From assembly GCA_905480645.1 (NCBI GenBank), contig CAJQRC010000047.1, positions 1 to 35,727 of the forward strand: DNA of 35,727 bases, given 5' to 3'. A program made the translations under genes and the position numbers. This DNA is from an uncultured Tateyamaria sp. Its GTDB lineage: Bacteria > Pseudomonadota > Alphaproteobacteria > Rhodobacterales > Rhodobacteraceae. This document shows positions 24,048-32,807 of this stretch, in pieces (positions within the stretch are counted from its first letter, which is position 1; every line of letters starts with the position of its first letter). Below the pieces are notes generated by a model. That model worked only from the letters and a program-made list of their open reading frames with translations. It ran no database searches and was not told the DNA's origin.

Positions 24048-25037
24048 ATGAAAACAATAGCAATCTTAGCCACGAGTGCCATTTTTGGCTTTTCTGGCAT
24101 AACAGCCCAAGCTGCAGATGATGTTACACTGCAGCTAAAATGGGTTACGCAAGCCCAATTTGCAGGATATTATGTCGCTCTGGATAAGGGTTTTTACGCC
24201 GAAGAAGATCTGGATGTGACAATTAAGCCCGGTGGTCCAGATATTGGCCCAGCGCAAGTTTTGGCTGGCGGTGGCGCTGACGTTACCGTGGACTGGATGC
24301 CAGCTGCTTTAGCGGCGCGTGAGAAAGGTGTCGCAATGGTAAATATTGCGCAGCCTTTCAAGTCGTCTGGCATGATGTTGACCTGTCGTAAAGATGCCGG
24401 AGTGAACAGTACCGATGATTTTGCAGGCAAGACGTTAGGTGTTTGGTTCTTTGGTAATGAATTTCCGTTTCTTTCATGGATGAGCCAACTGGGTATCGCG
24501 ACAGATGGATCGGAAGATGGGGTCACTGTACTTAAGCAGGGGTTCAATGTGGATCCAATCCTACAGGGACAAGCGGCTTGCGTTTCGACAATGACTTACA
24601 ATGAGTATTGGCAAATCATTGATGCGGGCCTTACTCCAGACGATTTGCAGGTATTCAAATACGAAGATCAGGGAGTTGCAACTCTTGAAGATGGTTTGTA
24701 CGTGCTTGAAAAAAATCTAGATAACCCAGAATTTGAAGATAAAATGGTGCGTTTTGTTCGCGCTTCTATGAAGGGTTGGAAATATGCTGAGGCGAACCCT
24801 GATGAGGCAGCAGAAATAGTGCTGGATAACGATGCCTCGGGCGCGCAAACTGAAATGCATCAAAAGAGGATGATGGGCGAAATTGCTAAACTGACGGCTG
24901 GATCTAATGGTACACTCGATCCTAGTGATTATGAGCGTACGGTTGCCTCTCTGCTTTCGGGTGGGTCAGACCCTGTAATATCTAAGGCGCCAGAGGGGGC
25001 TTGGACACACGTGATTACAGATAAAGCACTCAACTAA
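24048..25037 (+). CDS. ABC transporter substrate-binding protein, NMT1/THI5-like
   Basis: A 329-residue periplasmic binding protein. A signal peptide (MKTIAILATSAIFGFSGITAQA, cleavage near residue 22) is followed by the NMT1/THI5 hallmark LQLKWVTQAQFAGYYVALDKGFYAEEDLDV. The relatives ThiY and THI5 bind thiamine-pyrimidine precursors, so a pyrimidine-like ligand would suit both the family and the surrounding catabolic genes; the actual ligand (uracil, thymine, dihydropyrimidine or hydantoin) is an inference. AAGGAGAA lies about six bases before the ATG. It is the last gene of the unit and is followed by a strong hairpin terminator. Confidence 0.93.
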   Translation: MKTIAILATSAIFGFSGITAQAADDVTLQLKWVTQAQFAGYYVALDKGFYAEEDLDVTIKPGGPDIGPAQVLAGGGADVTVDWMPAALAAREKGVAMVNIAQPFKSSGMMLTCRKDAGVNSTDDFAGKTLGVWFFGNEFPFLSWMSQLGIATDGSEDGVTVLKQGFNVDPILQGQAACVSTMTYNEYWQIIDAGLTPDDLQVFKYEDQGVATLEDGLYVLEKNLDNPEFEDKMVRFVRASMKGWKYAEANPDEAAEIVLDNDASGAQTEMHQKRMMGEIAKLTAGSNGTLDPSDYERTVASLLSGGSDPVISKAPEGAWTHVITDKALN

Positions 25038-25040
25038 AAA

Positions 25041-25072
25041 ATTAATTGGTCTAATTATTAATTGGTTTAATT
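25041..25072. repeat. 16-bp near-perfect tandem duplication
   Basis: ATTAATTGGTCTAATT (25041-25056) is followed directly by ATTAATTGGTTTAATT (25057-25072), one mismatch. It sits between the binding-protein stop and the terminator. Each unit is itself partly palindromic. Confidence 0.85.
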
Positions 25073-25112
25073 CGTAGGTCCAATCTTTTGATTGGGCCTA
25101 TGAATTTTTATA
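25073..25112 (+). terminator. intrinsic terminator of the pyrimidine transporter operon
   Basis: TAGGTCCAATC (25075-25085) pairs with GATTGGGCCTA (25090-25100) around a TTTT loop: 11 bp with one G-T pair, extendable by two more. TGAATTTTTATA follows. Confidence 0.75.
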
Positions 25113-25167
25113 TGGCTTTTTCTTCTACTCGCTCCATTTAAACGTAAATTATGGGAGAGTAAAAAGA

Positions 25168-25431
25168 ATGAGTAACATGGAAAGCCTGCAGCCAAATATT
25201 GATGAGAAAGTTCGCCAAAATGAAGTGTATCAAGCAGCTTTGTCATCGATTGATGCATCCAAACGAAATTCAGAACGTAATGGTTATGCCATTTTAGCAG
25301 TAGCGATGAACTACGGCCTAATTGCTAATGGGGCTGGAGCCTTTGGCAAGGTAAGTCATGGCGCAAAGCTTTTCACAATAGGTTTTGCTGTTGCTTTGCC
25401 GCCATTGCTCGTCTGGTATATGTTGCTGTAG
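25168..25431 (+). CDS. small membrane protein of unknown function, 87 residues
   Basis: I do not recognise a family with confidence. The N-terminal half is soluble and helical (NIDEKVRQNEVYQAALSSID), then a short apolar stretch (about 42-58, AILAVAMNYGLIANGAG) and a clear C-terminal membrane helix (about 66-87, AKLFTIGFAVALPPLLVWYMLL), which suggests a tail-anchored or two-helix inner-membrane protein. GGAGAG lies about nine bases before the ATG at 25168; another ATG at 25177 is possible. It has its own position after the transporter terminator and 384 bp before the next gene, so it is probably monocistronic. Confidence 0.7.
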   Translation: MSNMESLQPNIDEKVRQNEVYQAALSSIDASKRNSERNGYAILAVAMNYGLIANGAGAFGKVSHGAKLFTIGFAVALPPLLVWYMLL

Positions 25432-25815
25432 TATGATCACTCATGATCTTTTAAAATGAATTATGGTGGTTCAAAAAGTAGACATACCGTTTTTGATCAT
25501 GGTGTCTTAGACTAGCTCGTATCAACGGCATTCCGGTGGGGCTTTTACATATTGGGATGGGTTTAGGATTCATTTTGGATCAAATAAAATGCCTACAATC
25601 GTAGCGATTTAAGTAAATTTTACTACTGCTTAAAGGGTTCATGTACAAATGCAAGGATCAAGAAACGCCTTAAGCCACCATGCTTTTATTTTGAGTATAT
25701 TAAGAAAACAAATTAATCTTAAGAAGAAAAAAGTTTGTTTTCGTAATTGCGCAAACTCCTATTTTAATTCTGAAACGACGTTCAAAAGATGATTTCGAAA
25801 AAATAAGCTTATGTA
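25432..25815. other. non-coding spacer with an AT-rich inverted repeat
   Basis: 384 bp between convergent genes. GAAAACAAA (25704-25712) and TTTGTTTTC (25734-25742) are perfect 9-bp inverted copies with a 21-nt loop and could act in termination for either neighbour. ATAAGCTTAT near 25803 is a short palindrome followed by a T-run on the minus strand, just past the ettA stop. I see no gene or RNA. Confidence 0.5.
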
Positions 25816-27471
25816 TTAACGAGCAAACTTTTTATGCTTCAGGCGCTTGGGTTCCAATGCGTCAGCTCCCAAACGGCGTTTTTTATCCTCTTCATAGTCC
25901 TCAAAGTTTCCTTCAAACCATTCAACGTGGGCGTTCCCCTCAAATGCTAGAATATGCGTGCAAATTCTGTCAAGGAAGAAGCGATCGTGCGATATAACTA
26001 CTGCACAACCGCCAAAATCAACCAATGCATCTTCTAGCGCCCTGAGCGTTTCAACGTCTAGATCGTTTGTCGGTTCGTCTAGTAGGAGAACATTACCACC
26101 TTCTTTTAAAAGTCTAGCCATATGTACGCGGTTACGCTCCCCGCCCGAAAGCAAACCAACTTTCTTTTGCTGGTCACCACCTTTGAAATTAAAGGATGAA
26201 CAGTAGGCACGCGAATTAACCTCTGCGTCGCCTAATTCGATCAGTTCCGCCCCGCCTGAGATTGCCTGCCAGACATTATCTTCAGAATTTAAGTCATCAC
26301 GAGACTGGTCAACGTAACTCATTTGCACAGTATCACCAATCTCAACTAAGCCAGCATCTGGTGTCTCTTGCCCAGTAATCATTTTAAATAGTGTAGATTT
26401 ACCTGCTCCGTTGGGTCCGATGACACCTATAATAGCTCCAGGAGGTATTGAAAAATCTAACCCTTCGAGCAAAAGCTTGTCACCCATGTGTTTTGTCAAC
26501 CCTGTAACATCAATCACTTTATTGCCTAACCGTTGCCCACTTGGAATGACGATTTGGGCATAGGATAGTTTCTCGCGCTCGGATTTATCCAGCATGTCAT
26601 TATAGGCACTAATCCTTGCTTTTGATTTTGCTTGTCGAGCCTTAGCACCCTGACGAATCCAATCAAGTTCACGTTCCAGTGTTTTTTGACGACTTTTATC
26701 TTCGCGAGATTCTTGACCAAGACGCTTCGCTTTTTGCTCAACCCAAGATGAATAATTGCCCTCCCACGGGACTCCTTTGCCGCGATCAAGCTCTAAAATC
26801 CAACTAGTAATACTATCTAGAAAATACCGATCGTGGGTAACTATAAGGATTGTTCCTTTGTAGTTGATTAGATGCTGCTGCAACCACGCGATGGTCTCTG
26901 CATCTAGATGGTTAGTTGGTTCATCTAGAAGTAGCATTTCTGGGGCCTCAAGGAGCAGTTTACATAAAGCAACCCGCCGCGCTTCGCCACCCGATAGAGT
27001 AGTTACATCTGCTTCGTCTGGTGGGCAGCGTAAAGCTTCCAATGAAACATCGATTTGGCTGTCAAGATCCCAAAGGTTTTCAGCATCAATTTGGTCTTGT
27101 AGCGCGCCCATTTCTTCAGCAGTTTCATCCGAATAGTTCATCGCCAGCTCATTGTAGCGATCAAGTACGGCCTTTTTTTTGGCTACGCCCAACATTACAT
27201 TTTCGCGTACATTTAGTTTTGAATCTAACCTTGGTTCCTGTGGGAGGTATCCAACTTTGGCACCTTCGGCGACCCAAGCTTCACCAGTAAAATCTTTATC
27301 TATGCCGGCCATGATCTTCATCAGCGTTGATTTCCCTGCTCCATTCACACCGACTACACCAATTTTAACACCTGGGAGAAAATTTAGGTGTATATTTTCG
27401 AAGCATTTTTTTCCGCCTGGATAGGATTTAGAAACGTCAGACATATGATAGATGTATTGATAAGCGGCCAT
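25816..27471 (-). CDS. ettA: ABC-F translation factor EttA (energy-dependent translational throttle)
   Basis: A soluble 551-residue ABC-F ATPase that binds the ribosomal E site and gates the first peptide bond according to ATP/ADP level. Two ATPase cassettes are present: Walker A GVNGAGKST (about 40-48) with signature LSGGEARR, and GPNGAGKST (about 351-359) with signature LSGGERNR. Both Walker B motifs read LLLDEPTN, followed by HLD and DLD. Between them is the P-site tRNA interaction linker (about 240-310, RLGQESREDKSRQKTLERELDWIRQGAKARQAKSKARI), of the arginine-rich form typical of EttA. Length matches the 555 residues of the E. coli protein. AAAGGAATC lies about nine bases before the ATG. 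It stands alone. Confidence 0.95.
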   Translation of the reverse strand: MAAYQYIYHMSDVSKSYPGGKKCFENIHLNFLPGVKIGVVGVNGAGKSTLMKIMAGIDKDFTGEAWVAEGAKVGYLPQEPRLDSKLNVRENVMLGVAKKKAVLDRYNELAMNYSDETAEEMGALQDQIDAENLWDLDSQIDVSLEALRCPPDEADVTTLSGGEARRVALCKLLLEAPEMLLLDEPTNHLDAETIAWLQQHLINYKGTILIVTHDRYFLDSITSWILELDRGKGVPWEGNYSSWVEQKAKRLGQESREDKSRQKTLERELDWIRQGAKARQAKSKARISAYNDMLDKSEREKLSYAQIVIPSGQRLGNKVIDVTGLTKHMGDKLLLEGLDFSIPPGAIIGVIGPNGAGKSTLFKMITGQETPDAGLVEIGDTVQMSYVDQSRDDLNSEDNVWQAISGGAELIELGDAEVNSRAYCSSFNFKGGDQQKKVGLLSGGERNRVHMARLLKEGGNVLLLDEPTNDLDVETLRALEDALVDFGGCAVVISHDRFFLDRICTHILAFEGNAHVEWFEGNFEDYEEDKKRRLGADALEPKRLKHKKFAR

Positions 27472-27952
27472 AGAAGATTCCTTTAAAAGCGCAGCTCGAT
27501 TGCAATGGTCAGATACAGGTGCGTTCTTGCGGACGCAATGGCGTGTTGCGCCTTATATTCTAAGCCGAAACTCCGAACTTATTTAATATTATTTTGTCAA
27601 CTATTAGGTCAGCCCCTAGATCGTATTTGTGTATTTCAGGCAGCTTTTATAGCACTTTCATGACAGTCGCATATGCGTTTGAACTGTATTTTTCTTTATA
27701 GGCTAAAAGATAATATTCAAGAATGAATAGATTTTTAATTGAGTGATGCTGCAAAGAATGGCTAAATATACAAGTTGCTGCTTTAAAATAAAGATTTTAT
27801 TTTAATTATGAATTTTGTGGAACGTACTTTGTGGTCTCAGATTATCATTAAGCGAGATATTTATTTGCTCCTTTAGATACAAACAACCTGAATGTTTCAA
27901 GGAGAGAAGGTGAGTTGATAATTGGATTCTGTTGCTAAAGGATTTATATCAG
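27472..27952. other. non-coding spacer between divergent ettA and nadD
   Basis: 481 bp holding the promoters of two divergent genes. AAAATAAA/TTTATTTT with a GAT loop (27785-27803) is a perfect but AT-only hairpin. AAGGAGAG at about 27899 looks like a Shine-Dalgarno, yet the nearby frame (GTG AGT TGA) closes at once; it may mark a lost or shifted start of nadD. I see no gene, tRNA or conserved RNA. Confidence 0.5.
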
Positions 27953-28591
27953 ATGTTTCGACTTGAACTGGACAATCAAGTAATGCGCCATGCCTTTCCC
28001 ATTGCTCGACCTGGCCAAGTAATTGGTCTGCTTGGTGGAACATTTGATCCAGCGCACGCTGGGCATGCTCTGATAACGCGGGAAGCATTAAAGCGTTTTG
28101 GTCTTGAGAAAGTCTGGTGGCTTGTAAGTCCTAGTAACCCTCTCAAAAGCAATGATCCGGCACTCTTAAGTTATCGTATGCGACATTCCCTTAAAGTTAT
28201 GTCGCATCCTCGCGTAGAAGTCACAGATCTCGAGACCCGCCTTGGAACGCGGTATACAGCACAAACGTTGTCAGCATTAAATGCACTGTATCCTAGAGTG
28301 CGTTTTGTATGGTTGATGGGAGCCGATAATTTAGCCCAATTTCATAAATGGCAGAACTGGAGATGGATCATGAATAATATACCAGTTGGAGTGCTAGCTC
28401 GACCTGGGGAGCGTATTTCTGCTAGGTTCAGCCCAGCAGCTCGTGTGTATCGTCATGCGCGAATTAAAGCCTATGAAAGCCAGATTTTAGGTCATATGAG
28501 GTCGCCCGCGTGGTGCTTTGTTAACGTGCCGATGTCGTCACATTCTTCAAGCGCCATAAGAGCATCTGGCTTTTGGAATTGTTTGACTTAA
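27953..28591 (+). CDS. nadD: nicotinate-nucleotide adenylyltransferase
   Basis: NadD joins ATP and nicotinate mononucleotide to make deamido-NAD, the substrate of NadE. The 212-residue protein has the nucleotidyltransferase start GLLGGTFDPAHAGH (25-38) with the T/HxGH signature His35/His38, the family segments VWWLVSPSNPLK and WLMGADNLAQFHKW, and a C-terminal SSSAIRAS in place of ISSTxIR. Start choice: the frame opens at TTG 27932; ATG 27953 has AAAGGA ten bases before it and is used; ATG 27983 (MRHAFPIARPGQ) resembles the N-terminus of relatives but has no Shine-Dalgarno. It is 45 bp upstream of dacB and probably shares its transcript. Confidence 0.92.
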   Translation: MFRLELDNQVMRHAFPIARPGQVIGLLGGTFDPAHAGHALITREALKRFGLEKVWWLVSPSNPLKSNDPALLSYRMRHSLKVMSHPRVEVTDLETRLGTRYTAQTLSALNALYPRVRFVWLMGADNLAQFHKWQNWRWIMNNIPVGVLARPGERISARFSPAARVYRHARIKAYESQILGHMRSPAWCFVNVPMSSHSSSAIRASGFWNCLT

Positions 28592-28636
28592 AATTAATTG
28601 GGTATTTGTTTTCTTTGTGGGTGATTAGAATTATTT

Positions 28637-30127
28637 ATGACTAACAAGTTTTCGAGACGTTTATTTATGGCAGCAACTGCCAGTCTACTGGGACAAGCTG
28701 CAGTTGCTACGCCGCCAATAATTTCTTTACGTCCACTTGCCCGTGGAACTGACCATTTTAAGAAAGCAGCAGAAGGCGGGGAAGCTATAATTTCTGCTGC
28801 AAAGCTGGATGGGCAGGTAGGTTACTCAGTTTTCAATGCCGAGACTGGATTACGTTTAGAAGGCTATAATAGCCAAATGGGGCTGCCTCCAGCTAGTGTG
28901 GCTAAAGCGATAACAGCTCTATATGCTTTGGATACTTTAGGTTCTTCTTACCGATTCACTACGCGGCTGTTTGCAACAGGTGGTGTATCTGAAGGAGTGA
29001 TATTGGGTGACCTCATTCTCGTGGGTGGCGGTGATCCAACCTTCAACACTGACGCACTTTCTGGACTTGCAAAGGCTCTTAAATCTGCCGGCATTCGCGA
29101 GGTGCGTGGTGCTTTTAAAGTAGATGAAAGCGCCCTGCCTTATATTCAAACTATTGATCAATCCCAACCTGACCACGTTGGTTATAGCCCAGCGATTAGT
29201 GGCATAGCACTTAACTTTAATCGAGTTCATTTTGAGTGGCGAAGGGCTGACAAAGGATATGGTGTTACGATGGACGCGCGGTCCAAGCGGGTGCGCCCTG
29301 AGGTTTCAATGGCTAAAATGCAAGTCGTGAAAAGAAGTCTCCCAATTTATACTTACACGGATGCTGAAGGATTAGATCATTGGACTGTGGCGCGGAGTGC
29401 GTTGGGTAATAGTGGAGCGCGATGGCTACCTGTGCGTAAGCCTGCCTTATATGCTGGAGATGTATTTCAAACGCTTGCTCGATCACAGGGGATAATTCTT
29501 AAAGAACCAAAAGTGATTAGTAGAGCGCCTATTGGAAAATTAATTGCTAGCCATCAAAGTGACGAATTAAGCCTTATTCTAAAGGGCATGCTCCGTTATT
29601 CGACAAATATTACTGCTGAAATGGTTGGTATGTCTGCAACTTTGAAGCGAATTGGAAATGTGCAAAACTTGGAATCTTCTGCATCTGAAATGAACAGATG
29701 GGCAGAAGTTACCATGGGGCTCCAAGATATCAGGCTGGTGGATCATTCTGGCTTAAGTGGTAGAAGCCGGATGAATTCAGACGATATGGTCATAGCCTTA
29801 ATTAAAGTTGATACAAAAGAGACGCTGCGTCCAATTTTAAAACCTGTTGCAATGCGTGACAATAAAGGGCGGCCCATAAAGGCACATCCGATTAAAGTGG
29901 ATGCAAAAACAGGAACTTTGAATTTTGTGTCTGGGCTGGCAGGTTATATCACTGCGCACGATGGAACTGTGATGGCTTTCGCTATTTTTGCCGCTGATAA
30001 TGAGACTAGGTCACAGCTTGCTAAAACTAATCGTGAAGCACCACAGGGTGCGCGACCATGGAATAGAAGGGCTAAGACAATGCAACAAAAATTAATTAAA
30101 AGGTGGAGCCTGATATATGGCACCTGA
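28637..30127 (+). CDS. dacB: D-alanyl-D-alanine carboxypeptidase / endopeptidase (PBP4, DacB), Tat-exported
   Basis: A 496-residue class C penicillin-binding protein that trims or cuts peptidoglycan peptides in the periplasm. Active-site motifs are SVAK (Ser87-Lys90), STN (322-324) and KTG (424-426). The large insertion typical of PBP4 lies between the first two. The signal sequence reads NKFSRRLFMAATASLLGQAAVA: the SRRLFM box fits twin-arginine export, so the enzyme is likely folded before crossing the membrane; with only a modest h-region, Sec cannot be excluded. The Shine-Dalgarno is weak. It lies 45 bp after nadD. No terminator is evident in the 274 bp after it, which contain only a short direct repeat (CTGAGAAA twice, near 30213). 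Confidence 0.94.
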   Translation: MTNKFSRRLFMAATASLLGQAAVATPPIISLRPLARGTDHFKKAAEGGEAIISAAKLDGQVGYSVFNAETGLRLEGYNSQMGLPPASVAKAITALYALDTLGSSYRFTTRLFATGGVSEGVILGDLILVGGGDPTFNTDALSGLAKALKSAGIREVRGAFKVDESALPYIQTIDQSQPDHVGYSPAISGIALNFNRVHFEWRRADKGYGVTMDARSKRVRPEVSMAKMQVVKRSLPIYTYTDAEGLDHWTVARSALGNSGARWLPVRKPALYAGDVFQTLARSQGIILKEPKVISRAPIGKLIASHQSDELSLILKGMLRYSTNITAEMVGMSATLKRIGNVQNLESSASEMNRWAEVTMGLQDIRLVDHSGLSGRSRMNSDDMVIALIKVDTKETLRPILKPVAMRDNKGRPIKAHPIKVDAKTGTLNFVSGLAGYITAHDGTVMAFAIFAADNETRSQLAKTNREAPQGARPWNRRAKTMQQKLIKRWSLIYGT

Positions 30128-30401
30128 AACATTAGTCAGTGCGTTGACAGCTAAATTGGTAAGATCTCTGTTTATATATACTCACTATTACGCTTGACCC
30201 GTTTGTGAAACTGAGAAACTGAGAAAGTGGGTTAGTTGTTAGATTATATTTCAAGCAGGATTTTATGCAATATTTTACCTATGTAGAGGTATGCGCCACC
30301 TCTGATTACTAAAGGCCTACATCTTAAAATTCGTATAATTACTGTGAATGACTTATAGATCACTAATTGAAATTTATTGCCTGTGAGGGGGACTGCCTGC
30401 C

Positions 30402-30827
30402 TTAGAGTGTCATATGGCGCGCTCGTGCGCCTCGCTCAATTGCTGCGGCATGTAGGCGATCAATTTCTAACTCATATCTAATTTCTTCAAGCAAGCGAAG
30501 CTCAGCTTCTCCAAGCTTACCATCTGCGGCGGCAGCGTCACACGATAAAGCATAAGCTGTTTCATAAAGTTGTTTCGGTAATGCTGTGCGGACAAGGCCG
30601 AAAAGCGCATCTAGCCCATCTTCCTGTTCAAACAAATCAAAAACTGTCTGCACAACTATATTGAACCGGTCTACATCGTAATTGGCAAAGACTGGAAGGT
30701 TGTTCACGGTTGAGTTAATCTTGACTAGTTCCGCTGTTCGAATGTCTTCATCTGAAGCAGAAACTGCAATCATGAGAGCAACGAGGGCGTCTTGGGCTGT
30801 GAGAGAATATGAAGTAGAATTAGACAT
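30402..30827 (-). CDS. TerB-like protein
   Basis: A 141-residue helical protein of the TerB/tellurite-resistance fold (DjlA-like N-domain): LTAQDALVALMIAVSASDEDIRTAELVKINSTVNNLP at about 8-44 and ALSCDAAAADGKLGEAELRLLEEIRYELEID at about 93-123, both with the acidic D-x-x-x-x-x-E patterns that bind a metal in TerB. A TTG-started extension to 30890 exists but lacks a ribosome-binding site; the ATG at 30825-30827 has AGGG about ten bases upstream. It is divergent from lysS. The stand-alone form is common in alphaproteobacteria and probably has nothing to do with tellurite; its role is unknown. Confidence 0.82.
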   Translation of the reverse strand: MSNSTSYSLTAQDALVALMIAVSASDEDIRTAELVKINSTVNNLPVFANYDVDRFNIVVQTVFDLFEQEDGLDALFGLVRTALPKQLYETAYALSCDAAAADGKLGEAELRLLEEIRYELEIDRLHAAAIERGARARHMTL

Positions 30828-31003
30828 TAAGAAAACCCTATGAGACGAAACGATCTTGCAGTCAATATTGACGCTAATGGCTGCCCGCAATAGGAAGCTG
30901 CGAGATCACACTAAGTGGGCGTGATTTCCGTCGGGCTGAATTGTGCGATGGGTTATTAAGATGCCACGGATAGTCTGTGGCGCAAGAATTTAGGACACAC
31001 CTG

Positions 31004-32581
31004 ATGTCGAGTTTTCGTGACGCTGCGATGATGAGTAAAGCATGGCCCTTCGAAGAAGCTCGTAAGGTGCTTAAACGTTATCAAAAGATTATACCTGAGA
31101 AGGAATTTGTTCTTTTTGAGACAGGCTACGGCCCGTCTGGATTGCCTCATATAGGTACTTTTGGTGAAGTTGCTCGGACATCAATGGTCATGCGTGCATT
31201 TCAAGCTATAAGTGATATTCCGGCCAAGTTGATCTGTTTTTCTGATGATCTCGATGGCATGCGTAAGGTGCCAAGCAATGTTCCAAACCCTGATGCGTTA
31301 GAACAGTATTTGCAAATGCCATTAACCTCTGTGCCTGACCCTTTTGGTACATATGAAAGTTTTGGTCATCATAATAATGCGATGCTGCGCCGTTTTTTAG
31401 ATACTTTTGGGTTTGAATATGAATTCATTTCTGCAACGGATTTTTATAAATCTGGCCAGTTTGATGAAGTGCTACTTCGTGCTGCTGAAAAGTATAGTGA
31501 TATAATGAAGGTCATGATGGCATCTCTGCGTGAGGAAAGACAGCAGACGTATTCTATTTTTCTACCAATACATCCTAAAACTGGTCGAGTAATGTACGTT
31601 CCGATGAAATCAGTAAACGCAGTTGATGGGACAGTTACTTTCGATGATGAGGACGGTAGGGAAATGACGTTGCCCATAACTGGCGGTAACGTTAAGTTGC
31701 AATGGAAACCTGACTTTGGAGCGCGCTGGGCAGCCCTTGGTGTTGATTTTGAAATGTATGGGAAAGACCATAGCACTAATACTCCGATCTATGATCGTAT
31801 TTGTGAGATATTAGGTCAACGTAAGCCAGAGCATTTTACCTATGAGCTATTTTTGGATGAGAATGGGCACAAAATCTCAAAGTCTTCCGGCAATGGTGTT
31901 AGCATTGATCAATGGCTTAACTATGCGAGTGCGGAAAGCCTATCGTACTTTATGTATCAAAAGCCTAAGACCGCAAAGAGGATGTATTTTGATGTAATTC
32001 CTAAAGCTGTGGATGAATATCATCAACAGTTGCGTGCTTATGAAACCCAAGATGAAAAAGCACGCTTAAACAATCCAGTATGGCACATACACAACGGTCA
32101 TGTTCCCAAGAGTGATATGGTAATTTCATTTGCTATGTTATTGAATCTTGCCTCGGTTAGTTCTGCAGAGACAAAGGAGACGTTGTGGGGCTTTATCCAG
32201 CGTTATGTGCCAGGCAGCGGTCCGGAAAGTCACCCAAGTATGGATCAGGCAGTAGGCTTTGCAGTGCGGTATTATAATGATTTTGTAAAACCCACCAAAA
32301 CGTACCGCACTGCTAGTAAAGTCGAACAGCAAGCACTGGAGGCTTTGCGCGATGCATTAATTGCTCACGACGGTGCAGTGGATGATGAAACGTTACAGTC
32401 GATTGTTTATGCTGAGGGACGTGAGCGATTTGATCCATTGCGCGACTGGTTCACTGCCATATACGAAGTTCTTCTGGGATCAAGTCAAGGTCCGAGATTT
32501 GGCGGTTTTATTGCGCTTTATGGTGTTGATGAAACAGTTAAATTGATTGATGAGGCTTTGAGTGGAAAACTGGTTCCATAG
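31004..32581 (+). CDS. lysS: class I lysyl-tRNA synthetase
   Basis: A 525-residue class I LysRS, the archaeal-type enzyme that alphaproteobacteria use in place of the class II form. The HIGH-type motif is PHIGTFGE (48-55) and the KMSKS-type motif KISKS (290-294) followed by SGNGVS; the anticodon-binding helical domain fills the C-terminal 200 residues. The frame can be read from a GTG at 30977, but the ATG at 31004 has AGGA eight bases upstream and starts with [19 protein letters not shown], as relatives do. The gene is divergent from the TerB-like gene across 176 bp. No convincing terminator is seen before the convergent uvrB. Confidence 0.95.
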   Translation: MSSFRDAAMMSKAWPFEEARKVLKRYQKIIPEKEFVLFETGYGPSGLPHIGTFGEVARTSMVMRAFQAISDIPAKLICFSDDLDGMRKVPSNVPNPDALEQYLQMPLTSVPDPFGTYESFGHHNNAMLRRFLDTFGFEYEFISATDFYKSGQFDEVLLRAAEKYSDIMKVMMASLREERQQTYSIFLPIHPKTGRVMYVPMKSVNAVDGTVTFDDEDGREMTLPITGGNVKLQWKPDFGARWAALGVDFEMYGKDHSTNTPIYDRICEILGQRKPEHFTYELFLDENGHKISKSSGNGVSIDQWLNYASAESLSYFMYQKPKTAKRMYFDVIPKAVDEYHQQLRAYETQDEKARLNNPVWHIHNGHVPKSDMVISFAMLLNLASVSSAETKETLWGFIQRYVPGSGPESHPSMDQAVGFAVRYYNDFVKPTKTYRTASKVEQQALEALRDALIAHDGAVDDETLQSIVYAEGRERFDPLRDWFTAIYEVLLGSSQGPRFGGFIALYGVDETVKLIDEALSGKLVP

Positions 32582-32807
32582 TGTTTATAAGACTTGGGTC
32601 TGGATAAGATAAACTAACTGTTCTCCGGAAGATAGACTGACTAACCGAGCGATATTCACAAATTTATTGACCAATTAAAGCACGCAAACATGTCATAATT
32701 AAAAATACTAATTTTTGACACTTTAGACCCATTTTAACCGATGCATTATATTTGGTGACTCATAGAATGGAATAAATTTAGTCACTATAAGCTTTGCAGT
32801 GAGGCGT

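Noticed and set aside
30205-30230. CTGAGA-type motif, considered as part of a TPP riboswitch
   Set aside because: The repeated CTGAGAAA lacks the other conserved TPP segments and no thiamine gene follows.
32755-32785. GTGACT/AGTCAC inverted repeat past the uvrB stop, considered as terminator
   Set aside because: Only 6 bp with a 19-nt loop and no T-run on either strand.
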